Origin: Rhizorhapis sp. SPR117
GTDB taxonomy: Bacteria; Pseudomonadota; Alphaproteobacteria; Sphingomonadales; Sphingomonadaceae
DNA: 64,000 nucleotides
Direction: 5' to 3'
NCBI RefSeq assembly: GCF_021742065.1
Contig: NZ_JAKKIE010000006.1
Location: forward strand, 50,353-114,352
This document shows, one piece after another, positions 20,597-31,032 of the stretch. Made by a program: the position numbers and the translations under genes. Numbering within the stretch: position 1 is the first letter of the stretch; every line of letters begins with the position of its first letter. The notes under the pieces are model-generated. The model searched no databases. It saw nothing but the letters and a program-made list of their open reading frames with translations, and had not been told where the DNA came from.

Positions 20597-20703
20597 GTTT
20601 GCTTACCTTCCTTGTTTAACTTGAAATGTGCCGTGGTTTCGAAATTATGATCATGCGCGGACAGCCCCCATGTCAAACCCGCGTCATGCAGAATGGGTTG
20701 ATG

Positions 20704-21144
<441 letters not shown>

Positions 21145-21159
21145 TCAATTAGCGTGCCA
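21145..21159 (-). promoter_or_regulatory. sigma54-type -24/-12 promoter of glnB-glnA
   Basis: On the minus strand TGGCAC (21159-21154), five bases, TTGA (21148-21145). The consensus is TGGCAC-N5-TTGC, so one mismatch at the last base. The site lies about 100 bp before the glnB ATG, a sensible place for an RpoN/NtrC-controlled promoter. No clear NtrC site was identified upstream. Confidence 0.5.
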
Positions 21160-21641
21160 ATTCACGAATCGCCAGAAAAGCATCGGCGATTTTGAAAACT
21201 TTGTCGATTCTGCCCACTTTAAGGGCAATATAGGACAGGCATGCCTAATTATTGGGCAACCAAAACAGGTTTCAGGGGGCGTAAATTTGCTGCGCCGCAA
21301 GATGGGATGCGAAATTCGGCTTTGGTCCGATCTGGAAGTTTAGGAAGTTTAGGACTGTGACGGGCATATCTGACGCACGGCAGAGCTATTCGGAACGACG
21401 GTGAGAAAGAGCCGGTCGGATGATAGTGGGGGGCGGGCATGTAGGAAAGGGCGTTGTGATGTCGGCTGTGCGCGACATTTGTGTCGTTAGAGCGCCGTGA
21501 CCGGCTCCCTAAAAGCGGACCGGCAGCTTTTCCGATGTAGGCAGCAGAAGCAATGTCTGAAAAGTCGGGATTCCTGTCTGACGGCTTTCGGGCAAAAAAC
21601 TGGTGAGGCTGCCCTTCGCTCAAATTTTGTCAGGAAGAAGG
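21160..21641. other. 480-bp region without a supported gene
   Basis: Between the glnB promoter and the Mrr-like gene. Open frames exist here, but none starts with a ribosome-binding site or resembles a protein family. A small tandem GAAGTTTAG repeat is visible at about 21336-21352. This may be the edge of the accessory patch. Confidence 0.5.
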
Positions 21642-22463
21642 CTAACCACGAGCGACCGCCTCATCGTTCGCCTGAGCGAGGTCCGTCAAATTGGACCGGC
21701 GAGCGAGAGCGACGATGTGATGCGCGTCGAACAATTGAACGCCAAGGGCTTTGGCCGTGTCCTGTGCAGGTTTGGTAAAGCCATTCACGGCGAATACGAC
21801 CGGATGCGCATTGGATCGGCTGCAAACGCCGGCAATCTCACGGATCGGTGCGACAGAGATGGGTGTTGCATGCCCTTTGCACTGGCGCCACATGACCGCG
21901 TCGCCGATCTTCACGACTAGATCAACACCGCCATCGCCGGATACTTTTGTCGTCTCGACCTCACATCCACGCTTCTGAAAAAGCCGCATCAAGGCGCGTT
22001 CGAGATCGACCCCTCGCATTTCTCGCCAGAAGACCAAACCAGTCTCAAGTTGGCTTTCCATCCAATCATCGCATTTGGCTTCCCATGCGGCCTGAGCGGC
22101 GTCGTAAGCGGCAAGCCGCTGAACTTCCTCGTCATTGTTCAGGGTATTGTCCAATTTGGCTTTGACATAGCCGAATATAAGCCATAGCGACAATCCGGCG
22201 ATAGAACCCAATGGCCATTTGTTGTCGCTTGGGTTTTCGAGAACATTTGGAAAGAAGTTCACCGCAACAAAATAGGTGACTATCGTCGTATAGATGGCCG
22301 AAATGACGAACGCTTTGATTGCAGCATTGGTCCTCTTCGACTGTTGTTCTGCCTCGAAAGTGTTGCGCATGAAGGAAGCCGGAAATCCATAATCGACCAT
22401 CCTCGGGCGAGGCACATCAAACCCTGCCTTCACTGCGCGATCATATTTGCTCCGAAACATCAT
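21642..22463 (-). CDS. membrane-anchored Mrr-like restriction endonuclease
   Basis: 273 residues from the ATG at 22463, chosen for the AAGGGGC ribosome-binding site 8 bp upstream; an ATG at 22547 gives 301 residues but has no such site. Two membrane helices come first (residues about 47-72 and 84-100), then a soluble Mrr-type PD-(D/E)XK nuclease domain: a WREMRGVDLERALMRLF helix, GDGGVDLVV with Asp181, and RQCKGH with Gln194-x-Lys196, the typical D...QxK catalytic set. Related Mrr proteins cut modified or foreign DNA; the target here is unknown. The membrane anchor suggests surveillance near the envelope (inference). No methylase is adjacent, consistent with a type IV-like or non-restriction role. 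Confidence 0.72.
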   Translation of the reverse strand: MMFRSKYDRAVKAGFDVPRPRMVDYGFPASFMRNTFEAEQQSKRTNAAIKAFVISAIYTTIVTYFVAVNFFPNVLENPSDNKWPLGSIAGLSLWLIFGYVKAKLDNTLNNDEEVQRLAAYDAAQAAWEAKCDDWMESQLETGLVFWREMRGVDLERALMRLFQKRGCEVETTKVSGDGGVDLVVKIGDAVMWRQCKGHATPISVAPIREIAGVCSRSNAHPVVFAVNGFTKPAQDTAKALGVQLFDAHHIVALARRSNLTDLAQANDEAVARG

Positions 22464-22619
22464 GCGGCTTGCCCCTTTGTCCCTCCAATTCTTATCAGCA
22501 TCACACCTCACCACAATCGTACTGCTAAATCGTTCTCGTCCTGCCATTATGCTGGCATGACAGAGCCTGTTTTCTTGCCACGCGCCAAATCACCCCAGAC
22601 GACCCTCACCCGCAGTGGG

Positions 22620-23153
22620 TTAGTGCTTCGGCTCAATTTGAGAGACAATCTTTTTTGCCGTTGCACGCGCTTCCTTTAGATGTCCGTCCTTCAGGTAAGG
22701 AACCAGCGCCTGAAAATAGGTCGATAATTGAGAAGCCTTTTGGTCGGCGTCATCAGACAATCTAGGAATTTTGAACCACGCTTTCCGAAAGGTCACAAGC
22801 GCGGATTCGCCGACAATATTCGATTGCGTGTAGTTTATTTTCCCTGTCGCCCATGGATGCATTGCTGGGGTTGGTATTGATGCCAATGCGTGATCGGCGG
22901 CAATGTGCAACGTACGTACTGTTGTCGGGCCTTTTGGAGAAGGCCAAAAAAGAAGGACAACGCCAATAACAACCAGGGCGACGCTAATCCATCCTCCCCA
23001 CTGCCAATGCGCGATCTGAGCCCATGATAAGTGGTCAGCAATGTAGTCCAATATCCGATCGATACCCCACCCGAATACTTCATTTATGACAAATGCTGCC
23101 ACAATAAACAGGAGACCAGCGAATCGCTTTCGGGTGTTGGGGCTGCGAACCAT
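22620..23153 (-). CDS. small membrane protein of unknown function
   Basis: 177 residues. Two membrane helices: FAGLLFIVAAFVINEVFGWG (residues 11-30) and WISVALVVIGVVLLFWP (about 55-71). The soluble C-terminal part is helical and ends in a charged LKEARATAKKIVSQIEPKH. No family recognised. It lies 156 bp upstream of the Mrr-like gene on the same strand, so the two may form one unit. The ribosome-binding site is weak, so the start is uncertain. Confidence 0.55.
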   Translation of the reverse strand: MVRSPNTRKRFAGLLFIVAAFVINEVFGWGIDRILDYIADHLSWAQIAHWQWGGWISVALVVIGVVLLFWPSPKGPTTVRTLHIAADHALASIPTPAMHPWATGKINYTQSNIVGESALVTFRKAWFKIPRLSDDADQKASQLSTYFQALVPYLKDGHLKEARATAKKIVSQIEPKH

Positions 23154-23420
23154 GACGGCTCTGTAACACTGCCGGTGTATCGCTTGGAGTCTGTTGGGAA
23201 CATTTCAAACGGAACCGCTACCGTGTTTATAACCGGCATCCGTGGCGTCCGCTGTGTCGGCGTGAATCGACACCGCATTTTCCGATGAATGAACGGTCGC
23301 TTTACTCGGTTGCCGCCCAGAACCCGCCTTTCCGGAATCGGCAACGGTTCGGCGATACGGTATCCCAGCGTTCCCCAATCTATTGAGCGAGCGCATCGGT
23401 GCCTTCAGGTGATTCATTCG

Positions 23421-23921
23421 ATGCAAACGATTGGCCGATATGCGTGCGATATGGCGAACAACGGCAAATCATATCCCGGCGACCAGGCTGGCCCAATTCC
23501 GCTACGACTGCTCGCGGACCAGTATCGACGCGCTGCGGACGTGCTTCGGGACAGCGGTCAGCGAGGCCACCCGATGAGCTGGGCACCTTTCCGCCTCACT
23601 GCCGTACAGGCGATTGAATTATATCTGACGGCGTTCCTTCTCCATCGCGGCTGCGGCGCCGTCGAGGTGAGGCGGATGGGGCACCATCTTGGATTAAGAG
23701 CGGATGCCGCGGCCGCAGCTGGCCTGAAACTGCGGAAGCGGACGTACGAGCATCTCGTCTCATTGAGCGTGTCGCGGGAGTATCTCATAACCCGGTACTG
23801 CCCTGACGGCCTTGAATCTGTGTCTCAGATCAACCGCCTAACTGCAACACTTGCGGAGGTGACCCACAAAACGGCTGTCGTCGGTGCGTCATTCCCAAGT
23901 CAATCGGACATCGATCGCTAA
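23421..23921 (+). CDS. HEPN-like domain protein (hypothetical)
   Basis: 166 residues from the ATG at 23421, preceded by AGGTGA with 8-bp spacing; the longer frame from 23289 lacks a site. The middle resembles HEPN helices: a LLADQYRRAADVL helix, then FRLTAVQAIELYLTAFLLHRG, a GHHLGLRADAA segment and LITRYCPD. HEPN proteins are often nucleotide-binding or RNase components of toxin and defence systems. No partner such as a nucleotidyltransferase (MNT) gene is visible beside it, and the canonical RX4-6H motif is not clear, so RNase activity cannot be claimed. It is divergent from the Mrr-like pair. Confidence 0.45.
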   Translation: MQTIGRYACDMANNGKSYPGDQAGPIPLRLLADQYRRAADVLRDSGQRGHPMSWAPFRLTAVQAIELYLTAFLLHRGCGAVEVRRMGHHLGLRADAAAAAGLKLRKRTYEHLVSLSVSREYLITRYCPDGLESVSQINRLTATLAEVTHKTAVVGASFPSQSDIDR

Positions 23922-24559
23922 TCTCCGGCGCATCGAACGTTGGCCGCAGCTGGTCACGATTGGTGATACCACACCTCCCACACCCTGTCCTTTATTGTGG
24001 AGCTATAGAAATAATGGGGCGCGGCCTTGTGCTCATATTTGTTCAACAGTCGCGCTCGGCTCAAGCTTCGGCGCGAGCCCGTCACAGTTTTCGGCCGACG
24101 TCTCGGCGCTACGTTTAACCCTCCGCCGAGTGTAGCGGAAGTTCGTCCGCTTTCTTGTATTTCCGCTCCAGAAGCCGCCTGCCCGGACACGGCAACAAAG
24201 CTGCCCGGCGACAGAGCGCCAATTACTTTCAGTCCACTTAGCACCGCCATATCTCAAAAATCGATGATGTGGCGGAAATGCGCGAAGTACATTTGGCCGT
24301 CGCTCACTTGGTTACGCACGCCCAAACTGCGGATGAATGATTTCCGCTCCATCGCGAAGCTGTTTCAGTGCCCTGATCTGTATGACGGTGAGCATTGGGG
24401 CCTCATATCCAGAATGACCGTTGAGGCCCCCAGATTCGAGCCCCCAAATCATCCGGATGAGGATGAATTGGGCTGGACAATACCGGAAAGTCGATGCCTC
24501 AATATACCAGTATTTCCGATGTTTTTCGAGGATTTTCGGCCCCCTAGACGGAGGGATTC
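23922..24559. other. 640-bp region without a supported gene, next to tRNA-Thr
   Basis: Several overlapping open frames on both strands, none with a ribosome-binding site or recognisable domain; the longest plus-strand frame continues through the tRNA, which shows that it is not real. It may hold decayed remnants of an inserted element. No integrase fragment or copy of the tRNA 3' end was found by eye. Confidence 0.45.
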
Positions 24560-24635
24560 TGGTGCCGCTTACAGGACTCGAACCTGTGACCCCCGCATTA
24601 CGAATGCGATGCTCTACCAACTGAGCTAAAGCGGC
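24560..24635 (-). tRNA. tRNA-Thr (anticodon CGT)
   Basis: 76 nt on the minus strand including an encoded CCA end. Acceptor GCCGCTT pairs with AAGCGGC, the D-arm contains TAGCTCAGTTGG, the anticodon loop is in CATTCGTAATG giving CGT (reads ACG), and the T-arm contains GGTTCGAGTCC. The accessory patch lies on its 3' side, the usual side for island insertion. Confidence 0.95.
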
Positions 24636-24881
24636 CTGTTCCCTGGTAACGCTCTACTGACATACTCCAATGGAAGCCAGTCCTGATTGTCGCGTCCGCC
24701 GGGACGGGATGGCGGCGCTTACCAATGTCCCGGGCGCCTGACAAGCCGGGATTGCGCGGCCCGGCAATATTATTGGCGGCCCCGGCAAAGGTTAACGCTG
24801 CCGCAAGACAGATTCATCCGATCTTTACCATCGCCATGGCAAAACAGTCAGCGATCAGGAATTTTTTGACAAGGCCAGACG

Positions 24882-26201
24882 ATGGATAATCCGCTTGGAC
24901 ATGAGGCCGCTCATAATCTGGAGGATATGGATTATGCGGCGGAGGATTCCGGCATAGAGGCGCCGCCCGAAATCGGCAATGATGAGCGACGGATGCATGT
25001 GCGCGCCTATAATTACTGGGCGTCGCTGTTGCAGGACCGCAGTTTTCCGTCGATTGAGGATCTCGATCCCGCCGACATCGAAGATTTTGGACCGCATAGC
25101 GTTTTGCTGGATTTTACCGCGGGAGTCGAAAATCCCGCCCTCGTCTATCTGGGTTCGGCGCTTCGTCAGGAGTGTGAGATCGAGAGCGAAATCCATTATA
25201 TCGCCGAAGTGCCTAGCCGGTCGCTTCTCTCGCGCCTGACCGATCATTATCTGCAGATCATCGCCAATGGCGCGCCCATCGGTTTTGAAGCGGAGTTCAC
25301 CAATCAACGCGGTGCGGAAATCCTCTATCGCGGCATACTGATGCCGTTTTCGTCCGACGATGACACCATCGACTTTGTTTATGGCGTCATAAATTGGAAG
25401 GAAATTGCCGACCGTAATCTGACCGACGAACTGGTGCTGGAGGTGGGTCAGGCGCTGCGCAGCGCGCCGACGATAAACGGAACCACGCCGGTCTGGGCCG
25501 ACGGGCCGTCAGCGGGAGGCGCTTTGACCAGTGGTGTGGCCAAAATGCCCGCGCTTCTGTTGCCGGTCGAAGATGCTGGCGAACTGGTACTGGCTGAGCC
25601 GGACGGCGATGCATCGCTTGCCGACTGGCTGGCGCTGGCGCGCGATAGTGCAGGCGAAGCGGTTAGCTGCGAAGGGCGCAGTCGGCAGGCGCTGTACCGG
25701 GCCATCGGGCTTGCCTATGATTTCGCACTGGTCACGCGGCGTTGCCCGGACGATTATGCCGAACTGCTTGCCGATGCGGGGATCAAGGCGCAGGCGCGGG
25801 CGCAAATGACGCCGATCGTCAAGCTCGTCTTTGGCGCGAATTACGATAAAACCCGTCTGGCTGAATATGCTGCCGCCCTCGATCATGCGACCGCGCGGGA
25901 CATGGCATGCGGAATGCTTGCGGCCTATCTGGACGCCTATGAAGGCGGTCTGAAAGCGCTGGTCCGTGACGAACGGCAAGCCCGCCGCAAGGTGAAGCCA
26001 GCGGGTGTCAGTCGGGTCGATGCAGCGCGCGGCAGGTTGCGGTCTGCGCCAGCGATTTCGCTCGATGACGTGCCTACCGACGTCCACGGCTTTGCGGTAC
26101 TGGTGGCGCGGCGGGAGGAGAATGGCGCCTTGTCGATCGTGGCCACGGTTCAGGGTGACTCGGCCCTTGCCGAACAAGTGGTTCGGAAGGTTGGAAGCTG
26201 A
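24882..26201 (+). CDS. PAS domain-containing protein
   Basis: 439 residues. Residues about 40-165 resemble the PAS_5-type fold found in alphaproteobacteria: RAYNYWASLLQDRSFPSIEDLDPADIEDFG, then a VYLGSALRQEC segment and YRGILMPFSSDDDTIDFVYGVINW. The rest is helical with no recognisable output domain (no kinase, GGDEF or HTH). Probably a sensor or regulatory partner of unknown target. It is followed after 162 bp by the glutamate dehydrogenase gene on the same strand. A 246-bp gap before it holds no gene. Confidence 0.65.
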   Translation: MDNPLGHEAAHNLEDMDYAAEDSGIEAPPEIGNDERRMHVRAYNYWASLLQDRSFPSIEDLDPADIEDFGPHSVLLDFTAGVENPALVYLGSALRQECEIESEIHYIAEVPSRSLLSRLTDHYLQIIANGAPIGFEAEFTNQRGAEILYRGILMPFSSDDDTIDFVYGVINWKEIADRNLTDELVLEVGQALRSAPTINGTTPVWADGPSAGGALTSGVAKMPALLLPVEDAGELVLAEPDGDASLADWLALARDSAGEAVSCEGRSRQALYRAIGLAYDFALVTRRCPDDYAELLADAGIKAQARAQMTPIVKLVFGANYDKTRLAEYAAALDHATARDMACGMLAAYLDAYEGGLKALVRDERQARRKVKPAGVSRVDAARGRLRSAPAISLDDVPTDVHGFAVLVARREENGALSIVATVQGDSALAEQVVRKVGS

Positions 26202-26363
26202 CCTTAAGGCATTCTGACAAATGCCGTATATAAGCAGCATGTTCTATCGTTTTATTTCTTTCTTTCGAAACTTTATTTCTGATTTCGGGTTGAGAGTCCT
26301 GTACGGGGCAAGTTATAATTAAAAAATGGAGCGACTTCCTGAGGCTCCCGACAGGATGAACCA

Positions 26364-29300
26364 ATGGCTACCAAAGTCGCCGAATCTGGCGCGAATCATA
26401 TCGTCCATGCGTTACAATCCGCCCTTCGCCATGGCGCGTTGCCAGGGGAAAATGAAGGATTTGACGAAGGGGCGTGCGAGGAAGCGGCCAAATTCCTGGG
26501 CAGGGCCATTCACCTTCGCCTGACAGGGGATCCGGTCATATCGCTGGAGACATTGGCAGGGCCAGAGGGGCAGCGGTTGATGCGCCTCGCCATCATCAAT
26601 GACGACATGCCTTTCCTGGTGGACTCCGTTGCTGGAACCTTGTCGGCGCGGGGACTTGCCATTCACCGGCTGATCCATCCCGTTGTGCGCGTTGCGCGTG
26701 ACGAACAGGGTGTGCTGACGGATATATTGCCGCCGGACAGCAGCGGTGCACGGCGCGAATCCATCATCTATTTTGAGGCCGATCGTGCCGACGCCCGGCA
26801 ACGTCATGCCTTGATAGAGGATGTGCGGACTACATTGTCGCATGTGCGCGCCGCCGTTACGGACTGGCCGGCAATGCAGCAGGCGCTGTTACACGATGCG
26901 GATGCCACGCACGACAACGAGGGTGCGGCCCTCTTACGCTGGTTTCATGATCGTAATCTGACTCAATTGGGGCATGAAATCCGCAAGCGTGATGGCGAAG
27001 CGGAAGCGCAAATCGGCATTTGCGCTGTTGCGGGCGAACCCATGCTCTCTCCTTCATCAGTCGAATCCGCTTTCACCTGGTTCGAAGAGGGCAAGCCAAG
27101 CCCGCTGATCGTCAAATCCAATCGCATTTCCTGCGTGCATCGCCGGGTGCTGATCGACCTTGTCATCCTGCCGGTGCGGGAGGGGGGCAAGCTTGTCGCA
27201 CTGTCCATCCACGCAGGACTGTGGACCAGTTCAGCATTGAGCGCACCGCCCGAAAAGGTTCCTTTGTTGCGGTCCGCCCTTGCAACGATGATGGAAAAGT
27301 TCGGGTTCGATCCATCGGGCCATGCCGGCAAGGCGCTGTCGCATACGCTGACTGGTTTGCCGCATGACCTGCTGATCGGGTTCAGTAGCAAGGCGTTGGA
27401 GCATGTCGCACTGACGGCCATGTCCTTGTCGGATCGCCCGCGTCCCAAAATGGCGGTGGTGAAAAGCTCGCTCGGCCGTCACTTGTTTGCGTTCGTATGG
27501 CTGCCGCGTGACGACGTATCGACGGGCCGCCGCGTTGCGATTGAAGATATGTTGGTGGATGCGGCTCATGCACGCCTGTTAAGCTGGTCTATCGCCCTGG
27601 AGGATGGCGGCCTTGCCCTTATCCGCTATGTGCTGGACCTACGTGAGGGCGGGCGGATGCCCGATACGGATACGCTCAACCGGCGGTTGGAGGAAATGGT
27701 CCGCGGCTGGGCGCCTGCCGTTGAAAACAGTCTTGCCGAAATGGGCGAACACAGCCGGGCCATTGCATTGGCTGCGCGCTATGCGGCATCCTTTCCGGCG
27801 GCTTATCGTGTCGGAGCCGGTCCCCGGGAAGCGGCCGTCGATATATTGCAGATTCACGGTTTGACCAATGCGCGCAGCCGTAGCGCCCGGCTTTATCGTA
27901 ATCGCGAAGATGCGCCGACGCGTTTGCGCTTGAAACTCTATAGTGTGGACTCGATCGTGCTGTCGGAAGCGGTTCCCGCGCTGGAGAATTTCGGTTTCCG
28001 GGTGATCGAGGAAATGTCGACGCCGCTGGGCGACGGCACTTTGGGACATATCCAGAAGTTCATACTCGACCTCGCGCCGGGGCTGGATGGGGCGCAGGTG
28101 ATCGAACGGGCCGACACGGTGCAGCAGGCGATTGCCAATGTGCTGGAAGGGGCTGCGGAAAATGACCGGTTCAATGAACTGATCATCGCGGCCGCGCTGG
28201 ACCCGCGCGCGATTATTCTGTTTCGTTCGATCTTTCGGTATCTGCGTCAGACCGGCGTTGCCTATGGTCTTGCCACCTTTGTCGATGCGTTGCGCCGCGA
28301 ACATCCGATTGCCCGCAATCTGGTCGAATTGTTCGAGGCGCGGCATGATCCCGCACGCGGCAGCAAGGGGCCGTCCGACGCGGCGAAGGCCGATAAAGCC
28401 ATCGATGCCGGACTGGAAGGCGTATCGGCGATTGACGAAGATCGCATGTTGCGGCTGGTCCGCGCTGTGATGATGGCGACATTGCGCACCAATTTCTATG
28501 CGCCCGCTGCCGAGGAAGCACTCGCGTTCAAACTGGACAGTGCTCAGGTGCCTGGCCTGCCCGCGCCGCTGCCCTGGCGGGAAATCTGGGTGTACAGTCC
28601 CCGTGTGGAGGGCATTCACCTGCGCGCCGGACCTGTCGCGCGCGGCGGCCTGCGCTGGTCCGATCGGCGCGACGATTTCCGTACCGAAGTTCTGGGCTTG
28701 ATGAAGGCGCAGCGCGTCAAGAATGCCGTCATCGTGCCGACCGGCGCAAAGGGCGGCTTTTTCCCGAAAATGCTGCCCGACTCTGCGCTGGACCGCGATG
28801 CGTGGCTGGCGGAAGGAACCGAAAGCTACCGTATCTTCATCCGTACCCTGCTTTCGGTCACTGATAATCTGGTCGATGGCAAGGTCGTCCATCCGCAATC
28901 CGTCGTCATTCATGATGGCGAGGACCCGTATTTCGTCGTTGCAGCGGACAAGGGCACAGCGACCTTTTCCGATGTCGCCAACGCCATCGCGCTCGACCGC
29001 GATTTCTGGCTGGGCGACGCCTTCGCAAGCGGCGGCAGCCATGGTTACGATCACAAGGCGATGGGCATCACCGCCAAAGGCGCCTGGGTCAGCGTTCAGC
29101 GGCACTTCCTGGAAATGGGCGTCGATGTGCAGAAAGAACCAGTGCGTGTCATTGGCTGCGGGGATATGTCGGGCGATGTGTTCGGCAACGGCATGTTGCT
29201 CAGCAAGGCGATCAAGCTGGTTGCTGCCTTCGACCATCGCCATATTTTCATCGATCCCGATCCCCATCCGGCGGCAAGCTGGAAAGAACGGCAGAGGATG

Positions 29301-31019
29301 TTCAATCTCCCCCGCTCAAGCTGGGACGATTATGACAAGAGCCTGATTTCCAAAGGCGGCGGCGTATTCCCGCGCAGTCAGAAAAGCATCCCGCTATCGC
29401 TACAGATGAAGGCGTTGCTGGATGTAAGCGACGATGAAATGGAGCCTGCACAGCTCCTTTCCGCTATCCTCAAAAGCCCGGCCGACCTGCTCTGGTTCGG
29501 CGGCATCGGCACTTATGTGAAGGCGGCGGCGCAAAACCATATCGAGGTGGGCGATCCGGCCAATGATCGCTTGCGCGTCGATGCCGAAGATTTGCGCGTA
29601 AAGGTGGTGGGCGAGGGCGCCAATCTGGGCGTGACGCAGGCCGCGCGCATTGCCTATGCCCTGCATGGCGGACGGATCAACACCGACTTCATAGACAACA
29701 GCGCAGGCGTCGATTGTTCGGATAATGAGGTCAATATCAAGATCGCGCTGAACAAGGAAATGCGCGCGGATCAGCTTGCCTTTGCCGACCGCAACACGCT
29801 GTTGGTGTCGATGACCGATTCAGTGGCCGACATCGTGCTGGAGGATAACCGGCTTCAGGCATTGGGTCTTTCGATTGCGCAGGCCGGCGGCGTGGCGAGC
29901 CTGCCCTCCTATGTCCGTTTGATCGAGATATTCGAAACCAGTGGGCGGTTGAACCGGCGGGTCGAAGGGCTGGCCGGAAATGAGGAATTGCTGCGCCGCA
30001 TCCCCGATGGTCATGGACTGACCCGGCCTGAACTCGCCATTTTGCTTTCGACCGCGAAACTGGCGTTGCAGGACGCGATTGAACAGAACGGCATCGCGCA
30101 AGATCCAACGATGGCGGGGGAACTGACCGCAGCCTTCCCGCCTGCCATGCAGGCCGGGCATGCGACAGCCATCGCGGAACATCCGCTTCGCTGTGAAATC
30201 ATCGCAACCAAACTCGCCAACCGGATCGTCAATCGTCTGGGCATCATCCACCCCTTTGAACTGGCGGAGGAAGAGGGGTGTTCGCTCGCCGACATGGCCT
30301 GTGCCTTTGTCATGGCCGAACGGCTGTTTCATGTGTCTGATCTGTGGAAAGATATTGATGAAAGTCCGATGTCTGAAAGCGCGCGTCTTGGCCTGTTCAA
30401 CGAAATTGCAGGCGCCATGCGTGCGCAGATCGCCGATCTGATCCGCAGCCTGTCATCGGGCACGCTACCGGGTGAGGGCGTTGCTTTGCTGCACCCTGGC
30501 GTGTCGCGTCTTGCCGACGTCGTTGACAGTCTGTTGCGGCCCGAAACCATCCACAGGGCTGATGCGATTGCCGCGAATCTGGCGGCGATTGGCGCGCCCG
30601 ACCACCTGATCGATCGCGCGGTAGGGCTTTTCAAGCTGGATGGGGCGGTGGGCTTGTCTTGTCTCGCCTATCGGCTGGAGGTCAGGGAAACGGATGTTAC
30701 AAAGGCTTTTACGCGATTGGGTGAAACGCTGGGCATCGACTGGGTGCAATCGACCGCGGCGCGCATGCAACCATCCGATCCGTGGGAACGCCTGCTCGTC
30801 GCGGGGGTCGCACGCGATTTGCAGCAAATCCGGTTTGAATTTCTGGGTGAAGCAAAGGGCAAGGATATCAGCGCCTATGTCGATAGCTGGCTGAAGGCGA
30901 AGGAAAGGCGGGTCCAGCAATTCCAGGCGCTTGTCAAACGCGCGCGCGCGGCGGCTTCACCCAATGCGGCAATGCTCGCGGAACTGACCGGGCAGGCGAG
31001 AGGATTATTGGCAAAATAG
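26364..31019 (+). CDS. gdhB: NAD-specific glutamate dehydrogenase, large (180-kDa class)
   Basis: 1551 residues, typical of the large bacterial NAD-GDH class. Order: long N-terminal ACT-like regulatory region, catalytic dehydrogenase core and C-terminal helical domain. The substrate/catalytic segment GGLRWSDRRDDFRTEVLGLMKAQRVKN is near residue 760, with a TGAKGGFFPK stretch just after. A GCGDMSGDVFGNGML stretch in the Rossmann region binds NAD. It oxidatively deaminates glutamate to 2-oxoglutarate and ammonium, feeding the TCA cycle. The gene is intact, with no frameshift. A Thr/Lys-rich start MATKVAESG is plausible; the codon usage agrees with the neighbours. Confidence 0.95.
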   Translation: MATKVAESGANHIVHALQSALRHGALPGENEGFDEGACEEAAKFLGRAIHLRLTGDPVISLETLAGPEGQRLMRLAIINDDMPFLVDSVAGTLSARGLAIHRLIHPVVRVARDEQGVLTDILPPDSSGARRESIIYFEADRADARQRHALIEDVRTTLSHVRAAVTDWPAMQQALLHDADATHDNEGAALLRWFHDRNLTQLGHEIRKRDGEAEAQIGICAVAGEPMLSPSSVESAFTWFEEGKPSPLIVKSNRISCVHRRVLIDLVILPVREGGKLVALSIHAGLWTSSALSAPPEKVPLLRSALATMMEKFGFDPSGHAGKALSHTLTGLPHDLLIGFSSKALEHVALTAMSLSDRPRPKMAVVKSSLGRHLFAFVWLPRDDVSTGRRVAIEDMLVDAAHARLLSWSIALEDGGLALIRYVLDLREGGRMPDTDTLNRRLEEMVRGWAPAVENSLAEMGEHSRAIALAARYAASFPAAYRVGAGPREAAVDILQIHGLTNARSRSARLYRNREDAPTRLRLKLYSVDSIVLSEAVPALENFGFRVIEEMSTPLGDGTLGHIQKFILDLAPGLDGAQVIERADTVQQAIANVLEGAAENDRFNELIIAAALDPRAIILFRSIFRYLRQTGVAYGLATFVDALRREHPIARNLVELFEARHDPARGSKGPSDAAKADKAIDAGLEGVSAIDEDRMLRLVRAVMMATLRTNFYAPAAEEALAFKLDSAQVPGLPAPLPWREIWVYSPRVEGIHLRAGPVARGGLRWSDRRDDFRTEVLGLMKAQRVKNAVIVPTGAKGGFFPKMLPDSALDRDAWLAEGTESYRIFIRTLLSVTDNLVDGKVVHPQSVVIHDGEDPYFVVAADKGTATFSDVANAIALDRDFWLGDAFASGGSHGYDHKAMGITAKGAWVSVQRHFLEMGVDVQKEPVRVIGCGDMSGDVFGNGMLLSKAIKLVAAFDHRHIFIDPDPHPAASWKERQRMFNLPRSSWDDYDKSLISKGGGVFPRSQKSIPLSLQMKALLDVSDDEMEPAQLLSAILKSPADLLWFGGIGTYVKAAAQNHIEVGDPANDRLRVDAEDLRVKVVGEGANLGVTQAARIAYALHGGRINTDFIDNSAGVDCSDNEVNIKIALNKEMRADQLAFADRNTLLVSMTDSVADIVLEDNRLQALGLSIAQAGGVASLPSYVRLIEIFETSGRLNRRVEGLAGNEELLRRIPDGHGLTRPELAILLSTAKLALQDAIEQNGIAQDPTMAGELTAAFPPAMQAGHATAIAEHPLRCEIIATKLANRIVNRLGIIHPFELAEEEGCSLADMACAFVMAERLFHVSDLWKDIDESPMSESARLGLFNEIAGAMRAQIADLIRSLSSGTLPGEGVALLHPGVSRLADVVDSLLRPETIHRADAIAANLAAIGAPDHLIDRAVGLFKLDGAVGLSCLAYRLEVRETDVTKAFTRLGETLGIDWVQSTAARMQPSDPWERLLVAGVARDLQQIRFEFLGEAKGKDISAYVDSWLKAKERRVQQFQALVKRARAAASPNAAMLAELTGQARGLLAK

Positions 31020-31032
31020 CGACGACAAGGCC

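Noticed and set aside
21249..21623. 124-codon minus-strand frame between glnB and the Mrr-like gene
   Set aside because: No start signal; composition is unlike the surrounding genes; no domain.
21250..24560. Integrative island with att sites using tRNA-Thr
   Set aside because: No integrase and no second copy of the tRNA 3' end was found by eye, so only a patch of accessory genes is claimed.
24027..24629. 200-codon plus-strand frame next to tRNA-Thr
   Set aside because: Its 3' part runs through the tRNA gene and no start signal or family similarity is present.
27639..29267. 542-codon frame antisense to the glutamate dehydrogenase gene
   Set aside because: A mirror of high-GC coding bias on the opposite strand; no ribosome-binding site or domain.
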